Source of the DNA: Liolophura sinensis
Taxonomy: Eukaryota; Mollusca; Polyplacophora; Chitonida; Chitonidae
Assembly (NCBI RefSeq): GCF_032854445.1
Contig: NC_088297.1
Span: 9,324,163-9,388,162, forward strand
DNA length: 64,000 bases
Direction: 5' to 3'
Shown: one piece after another, positions 34,375 through 46,262 of the stretch
How the letters are laid out: the number at the start of each line of letters is the position of its first letter
Numbering within the stretch: position 1 is the stretch's first letter
The notes under the pieces: generated by a model
What the model was told of the DNA's origin: nothing
Databases searched by the model: none
The model's input: the letters and a program-made list of their open reading frames with translations, nothing else
Made by a program: the position numbers and the translations under genes

Positions 34375-36317
34375 GTTAGTGTTTGAGGTGTCGGGGCGGA
34401 GTTCATCATCTTAGCAGTTTTTGAGCTGAAGGTTTTAAGGGGATCTTGCGCGCACACTAACCTGGAACTCCTAAAACTCCTAGTTCCGGTCATTAACAAA
34501 GCGGTACAAAGACATCTGCTTTGTATCTCGTACCTAACAAAGCTGTACAAAGACATCTGCTTTGTTCTTTCCCGCAGTGTGTCACATGTATGTTGATGAA
34601 ACATTGAGGTAGCAGACAAACACTTCATTACAGCAGAAAATTATGTGTTTTAACTGCATTTTCGACGTCTTTGTGCTGTTCTCCAGGGTATCCCATTCCT
34701 GGGTTCTCTCTGAATATCATCTCTGGCCAAAACTGATTTGTTCGTTTGTTTACTTATTTGTAAGACATGTTTTTGATTTAGATCGGTTTGGGCAGAATTG
34801 ATCCGTTAAATTATACTGAGTGTAGGGCTCGTTTGGAACATTTTTACGTCGTGTTTATGACGTGTGTGGTTGGAATGTAGCGCGGACATAATCATCGGCC
34901 ATTATTCCATTTATGTGATCAAACTTTGTAGCATTTCGTTTTCTTGTGATCTTGTTAAATTGGTGTCTGGTTTTGAGAGAGTTTATATATCATATATATA
35001 TATGAGGACTTTTGATGCGTGTATTCTTAAGATCCATTATTTTTTTGCGAAACTTGTCGATTTACAGGTAAAATAATCGTTATAAGAAAAGACAGCGTAA
35101 ATATCTCGTAAATGGCGGGAATAAAGTCCGAGGGACTGAAGCACTTTTGCAATGGGGTTTTTTTTTGCATTGATAGTCAGAATGCTGCCACAGATATAAT
35201 ACAAGTTTGTCAGTAAGGAGTTAGTAAAATTATACATGATTTTACGCTCTGGTGGGCAGAAAGCTTCGTTCGTCACAATGTGAAATGTTGTCGTTCTTGA
35301 TGTACAAGTGACTTCCCTTTAGCAGATGTATATCTTCCGCACAAATGTGTCGAGGATAATGTTCAGAATAAATATGCCATTATTTATTTAATTAATTGAC
35401 ATTCAGTGTCTGTCTGCGCATGGTGATTTTGGATACTTTTCTCCTAATTCGATATATATCTGAGCTATCGCAATCGATGGCAAACTGTGATACGCGTACA
35501 TAATTTCGATGAACAAAAATTTCAAAACTAGGATGCGACACGGTTTGGATTGTAATCAAAGTTACGCACTTCCACAGCCTTTTCCGACTCTATCGAAAGC
35601 TGTCGACTGATTTTAAACCCTTTCTCGGGAATATATCGTTTAAATGACCACGGTAAAATTTATGGCTGACGGAAGCCAGAAACAGTCCTGCAGATAGAAT
35701 GTAAATAAGTTGTCTCTCTACTCGACCAATTGTTATCTAACAGTTTTGCCTTTCAAATGGTCTCTTCCATGTAAAAGATTCTATTTGTTTACTTGTTGTG
35801 CATTTTTTTTTCAGTTATTAAATAAAATCCATGCTTGAAAGATTTTTTCGAACCATGGTTAAATATTTCGTTACGGTCTACAATGTATTTGTGGACATTT
35901 GTAAGTAAAACGCGATCGTGGTACATTTAGTTCCAAGTGTTTATTCCCGGTACTCATCCAAGCATTGATTAGCTATAGAAGTCTAAGTGATTAGCATTTC
36001 ATGGATCACGAAAACATGTCCAGGAACTATTACAGATCGACGACATACACTGTATGTTGGAATTCCTTACTGTACTCATCATTTTTATAGTAAAATTTTA
36101 AACACACGCAGCAGCGCCTTCACACACGCGCAGTATCTTGATTTCCTCGATGAATATAGTACTTATTAAATATGCATGGCCGAAACGTTCAGTATCTCTG
36201 TCTCCATATACAGGAATTCCATTTTGGCGTTTCATTTATTGCACTTAATACCCGTGCTACAAACCATGAAAGGAAGTGTAATTGGAGATACAATCATGTA
36301 TAAATGTTTCGGTTGAA

Positions 36318-36475
36318 TGATTTATTTGTTTATTTGATTGGTGTTTTACGCCGTACCCAAGAGTACTTCACTCATACGACAGAGGCCAGCATTATGGTGG
36401 AGGAAGCCGTTCAAAGCCTGGGGAACAGCAACGACCATCCGCCGGTTGCTGGCAGACCTTGCCACGGTCACCATT
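36318..36475 (-). mobile_element. SINE family 1, 5'-truncated copy
   Basis: Plus-strand reading: 'tttatttgattggtgtttta', 'cgccgtacccaagagtactt', 'ccagcattatggtggaggaa', 'cgaccatccgccggttgctg'. It stops before the tRNA-like head. Confidence 0.85.
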
Positions 36476-37203
36476 TGTAAGACGATTTTGATATTGTGGT
36501 CTGTTGCTCAAAAACTGTATTCAAATTGTAACATACATCTCTGTAACGTGTGTAACATCAACCGAGTCTTTTAAAACTTCTAGTTACTCATAACGACTTA
36601 TAAAGATGACCAAAATTCCTTTTCTACATGTACTCTGTTGTTTCGTGGTGGTTTTTTGTTAACATTGCTTCGGAAAATGGCTTAGTGATTTCTGACCAGG
36701 ACTTTCCAACTGTGATTGCAAAAATATGAAAAGTTGACACCTTCGTTGTAGGTTGGCAAAAGTAAACGGGAAATTGGTTAGACCTACTTCGACTTCTTTC
36801 TTCGATATGATTATGGTACATTTAACCACAGGCATATCGGAACTAGGACTTACCTTCTGTCTGAATGAAAATGATTGAAACAGCAGTACTGTGGAGAAAA
36901 AAGAAAGAAACTGGAGACTATACTGTATTTTACCCACAGTTTCGACCATTTACTTATTTATGATTTGGATCATGACTAAGTTATTCATTTTACATGAATC
37001 AATGAGTTCTACAGGTCTTGAAAAGGTTTCGAGGTTTGTTTGGAATGTATAGAGTATTATTTTGGCGGGAAAGTCAAAGCACCAAGCGTAATATTTCATG
37101 ACCTATTTTGTCTTTAATATACTCGTTTTTTGTGCGAATTTGTAGGATAAATACGGTATTTGGCTGAGTCTCATCACCACCTTTTTGTTGTTACCCCTTG
37201 CAG

Positions 37204-37727
37204 GCGTGGTGGATGACGGGTTCTTGCCTAGATTCGGTTATTCGAGCCCACAGCAGACAGTTTACCCTCGGCGCCTGTCCTACCATAACATCCGGTCCAG
37301 AATCAATGCAGACCAAAAGACTCACCAGATTGTTAAGAATTTGACGAACGCTGTAGGCAACTTGGAACGCTGGCTGTGGAAGACGGCCGGCGAGTCTCGG
37401 AATTTAGAGGCGATACCTTCTGCAGAGCTCAACGAGTATCTTACCGAGTACTTTACAGTGGTGCAAAAACATTCAGGGGGAGAATACACCCCGATCTCTT
37501 TGACAAATCTCCGATGTCTTATAGAACGGTACCTGAAGGAAAAGAACTACGGATTTTCTATCATTCGCTCGCCGGAGTTCGGGTCGGCGCAGAGAGTGTT
37601 CACGCAGAGGCGTCAAATGTTGCGACAGCGCCAAAGTGCCGTGACTACTGCATCTCAGATTGAAAACGTTTTGTTGCTTGATGATTCTTATAGACCTAGT
37701 GCAACAGATCCCGAGAGTTCGTCCTAG
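37204..37727 (+). CDS. Terminal exon C1: Crypton-type core-binding domain
   Basis: Acceptor 'gttaccccttgcag'; entered in phase 1 it reads GVVDDGFLPRF and runs 174 residues to the stop. The central part (about residues 50-145) has LTNAVGNLERWLWK, IPSAELNEYLTEYF, an aromatic/Gly segment (SGGEYTPISLTNLRCLIERYL) and FSIIRSPEF...R. This 'elxxyLxeFfxxxxxxdGxeYxPxsL...RyL' pattern is what I know from the SAM-like core-binding half of Crypton tyrosine recombinases and the animal proteins derived from them (KCTD1, KIAA1958, QRICH1, ZMYM types). The catalytic half with the Arg and Tyr residues is absent, so DNA binding without recombination is inferred. AATAAA at 38437 is a likely poly(A) signal. Confidence 0.75.
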
Positions 37728-38436
37728 TGGCCGCCGATGCTGATAATTGTGATCAAGCGAATTTCCCGAGTCAGTGAATTAGAGAAAGTCTGTGTTTTTC
37801 CAACCGGCTGTCTCTACTGTCCAAATCGCTCGTAGAGTCACGTGCACATAACTGTATACACGTAGCGACCTTCAGGGCTGGCTTGCACGAAGACCTCTAA
37901 GCGTTGAATGCACGCAGCCACCATGCATAACCAGTACTATATGCATTATGTTGCCGTGGCTATTACGTTTGCTTGCAGGAAGACCTCTAAGGATTACAAT
38001 ATGAACATGTACACGTGACTACCTTGGCAAACCAGCACTATAGGTATGACCTCGCCATGCCAATTACCTGCTCGTAACGTCAAGATGGCCTCGTGCAAGT
38101 AAAGTCATAACGCCATCATGATACAATTTATTTAAGTGCAGTCACGGAACGCTACGAGGACATTGTGCTCGCGTGTGTTTTTGACGATACTTTTTTAAGT
38201 GTTAGAAAGCTGCGATCATAGGGTAGAGAGTAGAAAGCATGTTCGTAATTTCGCAGTTTGCTTCTAGCATAAAAACCATACTTCATATTATCACATGTTC
38301 GTGCAAATTGTACGAAGTGCGTTGTGTTTTGTTTTTTTGTTTGTTTTTTTTTTTGTTGTTTTTTTCCCCTTAGTGTAAAGACGTTATGTTCAATGCTCTG
38401 TTACGAATCTAGCTTTCCTATACGCTTTTTTTAAAC

Positions 38437-38442
38437 AATAAA
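38437..38442 (+). promoter_or_regulatory. Likely polyadenylation signal for exon C1
   Basis: AATAAA, 710 bp after the C1 stop, followed by 'agccttttaacgtgtgg'. Its position suits an exon C1 3' UTR. No transcript evidence. Confidence 0.45.
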
Positions 38443-38595
38443 AGCCTTTTAACGTGTGGAACCAATGACTTATGTTATTTAGTGATTGTTATTTTGCGTC
38501 ATGAAGTTAAAGCACCATACTGAACCTTATGTATAGATCATAAGATCAAGACGTAACGACCAGTACACGGCTTATCCCTTCATGTCATGCACCCC

Positions 38596-38695
38596 TAACC
38601 ATTACGGTGAGAGGAAGCCCGGCAGGGCCGGAAGGAAATCCACGACCATCCGCTGGTGGCTGACAGACCTCTCCACGTTCCGCCTGTAAACGTTA
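38596..38695 (-). mobile_element. SINE family 1 fragment
   Basis: 'taaccattacggtgagagga', 'agcccggcagggccgg', 'ccacgaccatccgctggtgg', 'agacctctccacgttccgcc' match the middle of the SINE. Neither end is present. Confidence 0.7.
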
Positions 38696-39094
38696 AGGTG
38701 AACTGGATTGGAAGTGTTTAATTATATGGTAGGATCTGTGCTTTATCCAGAAAGTGTAATACGTACAATGACGACCATACAGCTGACATCTGCCAAGATG
38801 ATACCTATCAAGTTGTAGCATTGAAGTGCTACATTCAGTGTTGTATGACTTATATTATGTCAGTATAATCTAGCGTATAGTACATATAGTCCACACTACT
38901 GTGTTATTGCTGACCGTGCAGAACTGATAAGCTCTACATTTAAATTTAGTTTGGATTTCTGACGTAGAAAATGTATATTATGTTGTCTGTTTCTTTCTGA
39001 CATTAGCTTTGTGGCTAGTAGATTATGAGTGACTGAAGACATGTTAAGTACGAGGTAAAACCCCCAAGCATGCATACATACATACTATGTTATA

Positions 39095-39465
39095 GGAGCC
39101 AGATTTGCTTGGGGTTTAACATCGTACTCAACAATTTTTCAGTCATATGACGAAGGAATCATTAGGGTGCATGTACGTGTAATGTGCCTCTTTGTTGCAG
39201 GACGGATTTCCACCGCTCTTTTATTTAGTTACCGGGGCGGCTTACTTGCCTACTTACCGAAGGCAAGTAAGCTGCCCCGCCCGAGCCATTATACTGATAC
39301 GGGTCAACCAGTCGTTGCACTATCCCCTTCATGCTGAACGCCAAGCGAGGAAGTTACAACTTAATCTCTTAAAGTCTTAGGTGTGACTCGATCAAGGATT
39401 GATCCTGGGTCTACCGGTCCCGAAGCGGACGCTCTACCAACTGTGCTATCCGGGCCGGTTAGATA
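39095..39465 (-). mobile_element. SINE family 2 copy with an internal inverted duplication
   Basis: On the minus strand it starts with a tRNA-like head ('cggcccggatagcacagttg', 'gtagagcgtccgcttcggg'). It shares 'cgactggttgacccgtatca' and 'taatggctcgggcgggg' with the copy at 44300, and ends with the common tail. A palindrome at 39233-39282 ('ggcggcttacttgcc' and inverse) is absent from the 44300 copy. Confidence 0.82.
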
Positions 39466-39784
39466 TTATACATTCATTTGTTGTCATCCTTCCATAAGCC
39501 ACTTGTCTATCCAGTGAAGTGTGGAGCATGAAATACAGATCAAATCCATCCATCAATATGGATGTGGCGAAACTGACCCATAAGTTGTGGGCCACGTGTA
39601 AAATAAACGTACATGTATTTTTTGTGCAAAGACTTTAGTTATTTATACCGCTTTGTTCAGGTTTTAATTAGTTATTATCAAGAAGTAAGGTATAATCCCG
39701 TCTCAAATAGAAGAGTCTGAGAGTTAAGAGTGCCTTTGTGCTAATGGGCTTACATGTAGTGTCATAACTCCAGGGACAAACGTG

Positions 39785-40110
39785 TAAAGCTTTACTACCG
39801 GGGATCAACCCAAGGTCGGGAGTCATGCCAAAGACTTTGAAAATGGTACTTGTTACTGCCTGGCTTAGTGCTCAGCACTGAGAGGTGAGAGCAAGGAAAC
39901 AGAACTGCTTGGCCCGGTGTCAGTATAAAGTGACTGGGTGGGGTGTCATGTCTGGTGTCTTCGGCATGATACTTCAGTGGCGGCAGCGCTTTGGTGGCAT
40001 CGCCCTGCCACGAGAAGACACAGCATATGAGCACAGATCTAATGGCTCCTCGTCATCATATGACTGAAAAATTGTAAAAGTACGACGTAAAACCCCAAGA
40101 ATGCATGCTT
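39785..40110 (+). mobile_element. SINE family 3 copy
   Basis: 'ggatcaacccaaggtcggga', 'gactttgaaaatggtacttg', 'gcttagtgctcagcactgag', 'gtgtcttcggcatgatactt', 'cgtcatcatatgactgaaaa', ending 'gtacgacgtaaaaccccaa'. The same family is seen at 50400-51200 and 16200-16345. Confidence 0.82.
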
Positions 40111-40808
40111 GCATGTAATGGGTCATCAAGGAAGGGTGCATATAGATTAATTTACAAAATCCAAAATACGTACTTCTTAAGTGAGAGAGTAAATCGGGCT
40201 GCTTGCGTCGTGTGGGATGTTTATTTTTTGTGTTATACCTGACTGCCTGGTGGAAGTCTTGTGAGTGAGACAATCTTGAGTAGGTATCGTCAGGTATATA
40301 GAATTCAGGACCGTGCCCCGGGACCATAAAGCGAACTTAAGTCAAAATTTCAAATCACTTTAAAATTTTGTTATTTCTTATGTAAAAGTGGTCATAATGT
40401 TGCTTGACAACGTAAGTTGTGGGTGATTTATTGTACAGCAAATTCCACCTAGAATACTGGAAAGGAATATACCAGATTTGATTATTGAAATTTTGGCTTA
40501 AACCTATAATCGCTTCGTGATCCCCGGGCCAAGGGTATATTCTGAAATCGAAATCTCACTTAAGCCAATATATAACACCTCGTTAAAATTCTTTAGTTTC
40601 CAGCACTGAACGATGGCATTTTGGCACATTCGCCATGACCTCACACTTGTGAGGTGGGCAGTGGTAATTTCTATCGCAGGAAAATAAGCTCCAAAGTCAG
40701 ATGTCAAATTAAGCGTAATCAGAAATGGCTGGTTTGTGGTCCCTGTGTTAGCTAAAGAGGATCATCCTTGAAGCTGTTTGAACCGTTATACATCCTATCC
40801 CGTTTCAG

Positions 40809-41296
40809 ATGAGGAAGACGACGCATTAAGACAGAAGATTCTAAGCCGCATTAACGTAGAAGACGAATTACAGTACCTCTACCCCAGAGCATATCCCAGT
40901 CGACTGTCCAAGGAAGCCGTCCGGAGAAGAGTCTCGAACGTCGGCTTACCTAAATCCCAGCAAACTATCATTAACATGGTCACAGTGGTTTGCCGACTGG
41001 AGAGATGGTGGTGGCTCAAGTACAACGAACATCGCCAGGTAGAGCGGATATCAGCGGAAGAACTGGACGCGTACCTTACCGAGTTTTTCACAGTTCTGGT
41101 GCGGCCTGACGGTCAAGAATTCGACGTGTGTCACTTGTCTAAGGCTCGTTCCAACCTCGACCGGTTTCTGCGTGAGTGCGGCTATTCTTACTCTATCTCC
41201 AAGTCCGAGAAATTTAGAGACAGTCAGGCTGTTGTCAAGAACAAGAGACAAATTCTGCAACAGAAACCATTTCGTGATGACTCTCATGCGACGTGA
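40809..41296 (+). CDS. Terminal exon C2: Crypton-type core-binding domain
   Basis: Acceptor 'catcctatcccgtttcag'; phase-1 entry gives DEEDDALRQKILSRIN and 162 residues to the stop. The core is QQTIINMVTVVCRLERWWW, ISAEELDAYLTEFF, RPDGQEF, SNLDRFLRECGYSYSISKS then EKFRDSQ and a basic end. It is paralogous to C1 and C3, with the same order of Trp, ELDxYLxEF, DG, RFL and SIxxSExF landmarks but a different N-terminal third. A tyrosine-recombinase-derived DNA-binding role is inferred; no catalytic residues are present. No AATAAA is obvious in the following few hundred bases. Confidence 0.75.
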
Positions 41297-41397
41297 ACTT
41301 CTGTACAGTTGACATTTTTTAAAAACTTAAAAACTGTGTATATGTTACACATCTGGTTTATTTTTAAAGGATTTTAGCTTGTCGTTAGAATTGATTG

Positions 41398-41620
41398 ATT
41401 CATTAGTATTTTACGCCGTAAGAATATTTCACATTCAAAAAACAGTATGAAAAAAAAAAAACAATAGCGGCAAAACATTATGGTGGGAGAGCCCAGGCGA
41501 AAACCCACGGCCATCCACAGGTTACTGAGAAACCTTTCGATGTACGACCGGAGAGGATGACAGCAAGAGCTGGACTTGAATTCACAGCGAGCGGATTGGT
41601 GAGAGTCCACGTTAAAGGAC
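41398..41620 (-). mobile_element. SINE family 1, diverged copy
   Basis: 'attttacgccgtaagaatat', 'aacattatggtgggagagcc', 'cacggccatccacaggttac', 'gtacgaccggagaggatgac', 'gaattcacagcgagcggatt'. It is diverged with an A-rich insertion at 41449-41463. Confidence 0.8.
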
Positions 41621-42255
41621 TAGACCAACGAATTTCGACTGGGTTTCAGTTGTTTCTAGATGCTTTTTTATGAACATAACACCAGCGCCCACTTAAATAA
41701 ATTTTAATGTAAGCGATTAATTAATTAATCCTAAAACGGAAGTGACACATGCGGTGCATGTATACAGTGCTAAGACAACATAATACTATACTGCCAGTAT
41801 GGATACCCTGTCTGGTGATGCGCTATATTTGGTGATACCCGATATGAGAGACGCATACATGTTTTGGCAAATAGCTACAACACCGCTCTCTCTGATAGCC
41901 AGAATGTGTGTGCTGACAGTAGTATTTCCCTATCTGCACCACATGCGTTTTGGGGATTAATTAATTACTCGCTTATATTAAAACTGATTTACATGGGCAC
42001 CGGTCTCATGTTTATGAAAAGGCATCTAGAAACGGCTGAAACACAGTTGAAATTCGTTGGTCTTATTCTTTAAGCAACTCGGCCACGGAGTCCCCGTCGC
42101 CGTTATGAAGTAAGGTGAGGTATTGTGAAAAGTGACTGTGTCGATGACCATGGGAATTTTTTTGTTAGGGTCTGCTATTCCGTTAACATGAAGTACCAAG
42201 GTAAGGTTTTATGTTTATACTTACTTTTCAGTATGTCTTCTTGATGGAATGACCC

Positions 42256-42475
42256 AGAAGCCTCTAACCAATGCAGTCGCTGTGAGCTCAAGTCCAGCTC
42301 ATGCTGGCTTCCTTTCCGGCTGTAAGTGGGAAGGTCTGCCAGCAACTTGCGGATTGTTGTGGGTTCCCTCCGGGCTCTGCCCGGATTGCTCCCACCATAT
42401 TGCTGACCGCCGTCGTATAAGTGAAATATTCTTGAGTACGGCGTAAAACATCAATCAAACAAATAAATAAATTCT
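42256..42475 (+). mobile_element. SINE family 1 copy
   Basis: 'aagcctctaaccaatgcagt', 'gtgagctcaagtccagctca', 'ggctgtaagtgggaaggtct', 'gaccgccgtcgtataagtga', 'acatcaatcaaacaaataaa'. Only the first ~45 bp of the head are missing. Confidence 0.92.
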
Positions 42476-42747
42476 TGATGGAGACAATTGATGCTGATTC
42501 TTAAAGATGAAAGCTGTATATATATTTTTTCAAAATTTGCAAAGTTTTGATTTGTATGCCAATTTCTTTGCATATAAACAGAGAGTAAGATATTATATTT
42601 GGATAAACTAAGCCTATAGATCTTAAGCTTTTAAATCTGAAATATTTATATGAATTTAGGCAAAAACACCAAGTTTTGGCCTTCTTAACATTTTGTGTTT
42701 AAATCAGATGTGTAGTCCACCTGCCATTTCCGTACTGCCATTTCCAT

Positions 42748-42903
42748 ACTTGGGAAGGTCTTTCAGCAACCTGCGGATGGTCGTGGATTTCCCCCCGGCT
42801 CTGCCAGGTTTCCACCCACCATAATGCTGGCCGCCGTCGTATAAGTGAAATATTCTTGAGTATGGCGTAAAACACCAATCAAATAAATAAATAAATAAAA
42901 ATA
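42748..42903 (+). mobile_element. SINE family 1, 5'-truncated copy
   Basis: 'cttgggaaggtctttcagca', 'ggtcgtggatttcc', 'gctggccgccgtcgtataag', 'aaacaccaatcaaataaata', AAAT tail. Confidence 0.92.
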
Positions 42904-43721
42904 AATATACTGCCATTTAAACTGAAGTACTAATCGGCAAGCCGACAGGTTTCTTATGACCCTTGTTTAGGCAACTCTAAAAGTAGCGGAGTATCATTAT
43001 GAACTATATAAAGCGTCACTGGGTCACGCATGTCCAAAAAACGCCTATTTCATTATAAAATTTCCGCATATTCGAATAAATGTTCACGGGTTAAATTTCA
43101 AATTATGAGAAGAATAAGACATATGTATTCTGTCAGCTTAACATTGCGTTTGAATTTATTTTGCATAATACATTTTCTGTTTTGGGATGATATAGGTTTT
43201 TTTTTGTCTTAGAGTCACCTATAATTTGTTAGTAATAATGTCCATGGAAAACGGTGTGTATGTACATTGATGATTGCATTAGTTGATTGGTATTTCAGGC
43301 CATCTCCAGATGCCTTAAATAAATCAAGGCTGTTTGATGTTCATATTGAAGAAATCAGTCACTGGAAAGTCCAAATGAATATAAAGATTACAACTACGAA
43401 CAGTGAAACTGTTAGTCGACAATAGGGTCCAATTTACTCCCATTGCTGAGTTACAGAAAGCAGTTCTTGATTGATTCCAGTGGTAAATAGTGGTAACGGT
43501 GAAAATATCTCAGCTGTTGTCATTTAAACGAAATATTCATAGGTGGAGATTAAGCTGTTCTTTCAGGCCGAACAGGAATTTAATATTTAAAACAGTGTCC
43601 ACAAAAATCACCAGGCTCAATTCAGCGTAATCCTGGAAAGCGGGACATTCATGTCGAGGAAAATATTTTTTAATAAAACTAAAATATGAAGTAAGGTTCA
43701 TCATACAGACAACTGAAAACT

Positions 43722-44095
43722 ATGCGTAAAAATACTTTCATTTATTTTTTTCAGATTTTTGAAGAGCCTTGAAAGGCATTCCAACATTTGAATACTGTGG
43801 TGGGCTTTATGAACTATACTGACGATATTTAGGAACTCTGGAACTCAGAACAAGGAAGAAAATTTTGGAAATCTTTTATCAGGAATCTTTTACTCATTGG
43901 TTAAAAGGGTTATTCCAACATTCAGTGTTGCCAGTAGAGATGAAAAACTCTTCCTGAGACGTCAGAGTTCCTAAACTCTGATAGTATGGTCCATAAAGCC
44001 CACTTAGGATTCAAATGTTTGAACGCCTTTAACTCTCTTCACAAAAAAAAAAATTAAACGAAACTAAATGAAAGTATATTTATGCATAGTTTTAA
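43722..44095. mobile_element. Large foldback element, arms about 140 bp
   Basis: Left arm 43722-43860 ('aactatgcgtaaaaatactt', 'catttgaatactgtggtggg', 'ctttatgaactatact', 'tttaggaactctg'). The right arm about 43960-44095 is its reverse complement with some mismatches ('cagagttcctaaactctgat', 'ggtccataaagcccac', 'gattcaaatgtttgaa', 'aagtatatttatgcatagtt'). About 100 bp of unrelated loop. No open frame. Confidence 0.82.
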
Positions 44096-44299
44096 GCGGT
44101 CTATTTAGTGATATCTACCTCGATTTTTTTCCTTAAAAAAGCACGTCGAATATTTATTAAATACGAGGTATATACTGGATGTGTTTGAAACATTGTAGAC
44201 CATCATGTAGTGGTGTGTTTCCACGGACAGTTGATTGAGTTTACCATTAATCCTCCGTCAACTCTTGGGGGAATGAGAGTTCGATACGGAATGCTGGAC

Positions 44300-44625
44300 T
44301 GACGCCGATAGCTCAGTTGGTAGAGCGATAGATCCAGGGTCAGGCCTTGGTCAGGTCACACCTAAGACCTTAAAGAAGAAGTTATATTTTCCTCGCTTAG
44401 CGTTCGGTATTAAGAGGAGAGTGCAACGACTGGTTGACCCGTATCAGTATAATGGCTCTGGCGGGGAAGCTTACTAGCCTTCGGTAAGTCGTCTCCGTGA
44501 AGCAGCGGTGGAAATTCGTTCTGCCACAAGGAGGCACATTACACTTCTTCGTCGTCATATGATTGAAAAATTGTTAAGTACGACGTTAAAGTTTAAGCAC
44601 TCACTCACTCACTCACTCAAAATGC
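44300..44625 (+). mobile_element. SINE family 2 copy with an (ACTC)n end
   Basis: The tRNA-like head 'gccgatagctcagttggtag' + 'agcg', then 'ggtcaggtcacacctaagac', 'cgactggttgacccgtatca', 'gcagcggtggaaattcgttc', 'gtcatatgattgaaaaattg', 'ttaagtacgacgttaaa', ending in a short (ACTC)n run. Confidence 0.88.
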
Positions 44626-44747
44626 TGGATTGTTTCCACATACTTCACGTAATTGTTCAAGCACGGGCAGAGCATTTATTGCTGGGTTGGATTGAAGGGG
44701 TAGTAGAAACATACACATAAATATAATAAAAGGCTCACAGTATAGAC

Positions 44748-44905
44748 GTAAGTGGGAAGGTCTCTCAGCAACCTGCGGATGGTCGTGGGTTTCCTCCGGG
44801 CTGCGCCAGGTTTCCACCCACCATAATACCGGCCGCCGTCGTATAAGTGAAATATTCTTTAGTACGGCGTAAAATACCAATCAAATAAATAAATAAATAA
44901 ATAAC
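44748..44905 (+). mobile_element. SINE family 1, 5'-truncated copy
   Basis: 'acgtaagtgggaaggtctct', 'cctgcggatggtcgtgggtt', 'ccggccgccgtcgtataagt', 'aataccaatcaaataaataa', AAAT tail. Confidence 0.92.
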
Positions 44906-46262
44906 AGTATAGAGAGTAAAAGCATCCATGACAGTGGGATAAATTAGCGCATGGTCAAGTAACCGGTGAAATACGGCCTCTTGTCAATTTACTTCCGTTT
45001 TGGTTTTATTCTAACTCTTCATGCTTAAATAGTAGCAAATCTGATACCCCTTAGCACTACTTAAGCAGAATTATGCAAAACTCAAAATGCAGTGATGTTA
45101 ATTGCAATTTATTAGATGTCACTGGTATAGAATTACTGGAAATACTGTCTTGTCACATTTGCATACAGTAACATTAAAACAAGACATGCGCCGTGGAATC
45201 ACTGTAACCAATGCGTCAAGGAAGCGTATGAACTAACGCAAACATAATCGCATCTCCCTGGAAAGCTGTACGTTAAAATTGTACACATCGAAGCTGGAGA
45301 GTTCTACTTGGACTATTCTAACATTTCCTCAGACGCCATTAATTCAGCTGTGTCACCGGGACATTGACTGTAAAGCTGGCAGGCAGCCGGGAGAAACCCC
45401 AGTCACGCTGAAATAGAACATACAGCATGAGCAACTGCTGGATTTCCTTTAAACATTGGCCTGTAAAATGTATTATGAGACGGACATCTCATAGTACATC
45501 TCTTAAAATAACACTTTTAATGCCAACTCTTTGAGTTTTTCTGATAAGGAATTAACTTTTACAAAAAGCTCTTAAGTGGCTTATAAGGTGGATGAATCAA
45601 TCAAAATGAAGCAAGATTTTTCACTTGACAAATGCTTAAGTTTAGGTGGATTTCAGTGTGTATTCTAAGAACCATGTCAAATGCCATGTGTCATTTTTTC
45701 TACCAATCACAATACTGCAGGATGTTATACGGTAATGTTATTACACGACATGAAAATTCACTCATTTCGTAATTAGACGCAAGGAATGTTCTAAGAAGTA
45801 AGTAAGTATCCAAATCGTGTACCATGCAAGTTTATTAATTGCCAATAATTGAACAACGATAATTCAAAGCGATGAATATAAAACCCCTAGAAACAGCCGG
45901 TCTGTATTTAGAACTACGACAGCAGAGGGACGAAATGACATCGCTTCTTCATAGCATGTAAGGTTTGCCTATATTTAGCACGGCAGTTTTTGTGTATAGA
46001 TATATCTACATGCAATTTACATTAATTTCGCAATATATGACACCCAAACCGACCCATGAACATCATTCAGAAGATTATGAATCTAATCCCTTTTAATAAC
46101 TTTAATAACTTTTGTATACATGTTCTCTATACAGCCTCCCCTCCCCACCCCAAAAAAAAAAAATGGCAAACCGACCCTACCGTCCCGTAAAACGACGACA
46201 TCATAAATGAGCGTCACCTTGTTGTCGTATCTCTAAACGCTCGTACTACATTCTGGTCGTAA
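44906..46262. other. 3' flank of the GPCR; no other gene seen
   Basis: Nothing recognised. A minus-strand AATAAA equivalent ('tttatt' at about 45833) could serve the GPCR transcript. A short 'gaccgaccc'/A-rich stretch at 46140-46180 is low complexity. Confidence 0.4.

Noticed and set aside
44300-44345. Possible tRNA gene ('agctcagttggtagagcg')
   Set aside because: The A-box region is tRNA-like, but there is no foldable cloverleaf and the sequence continues as SINE family 2.
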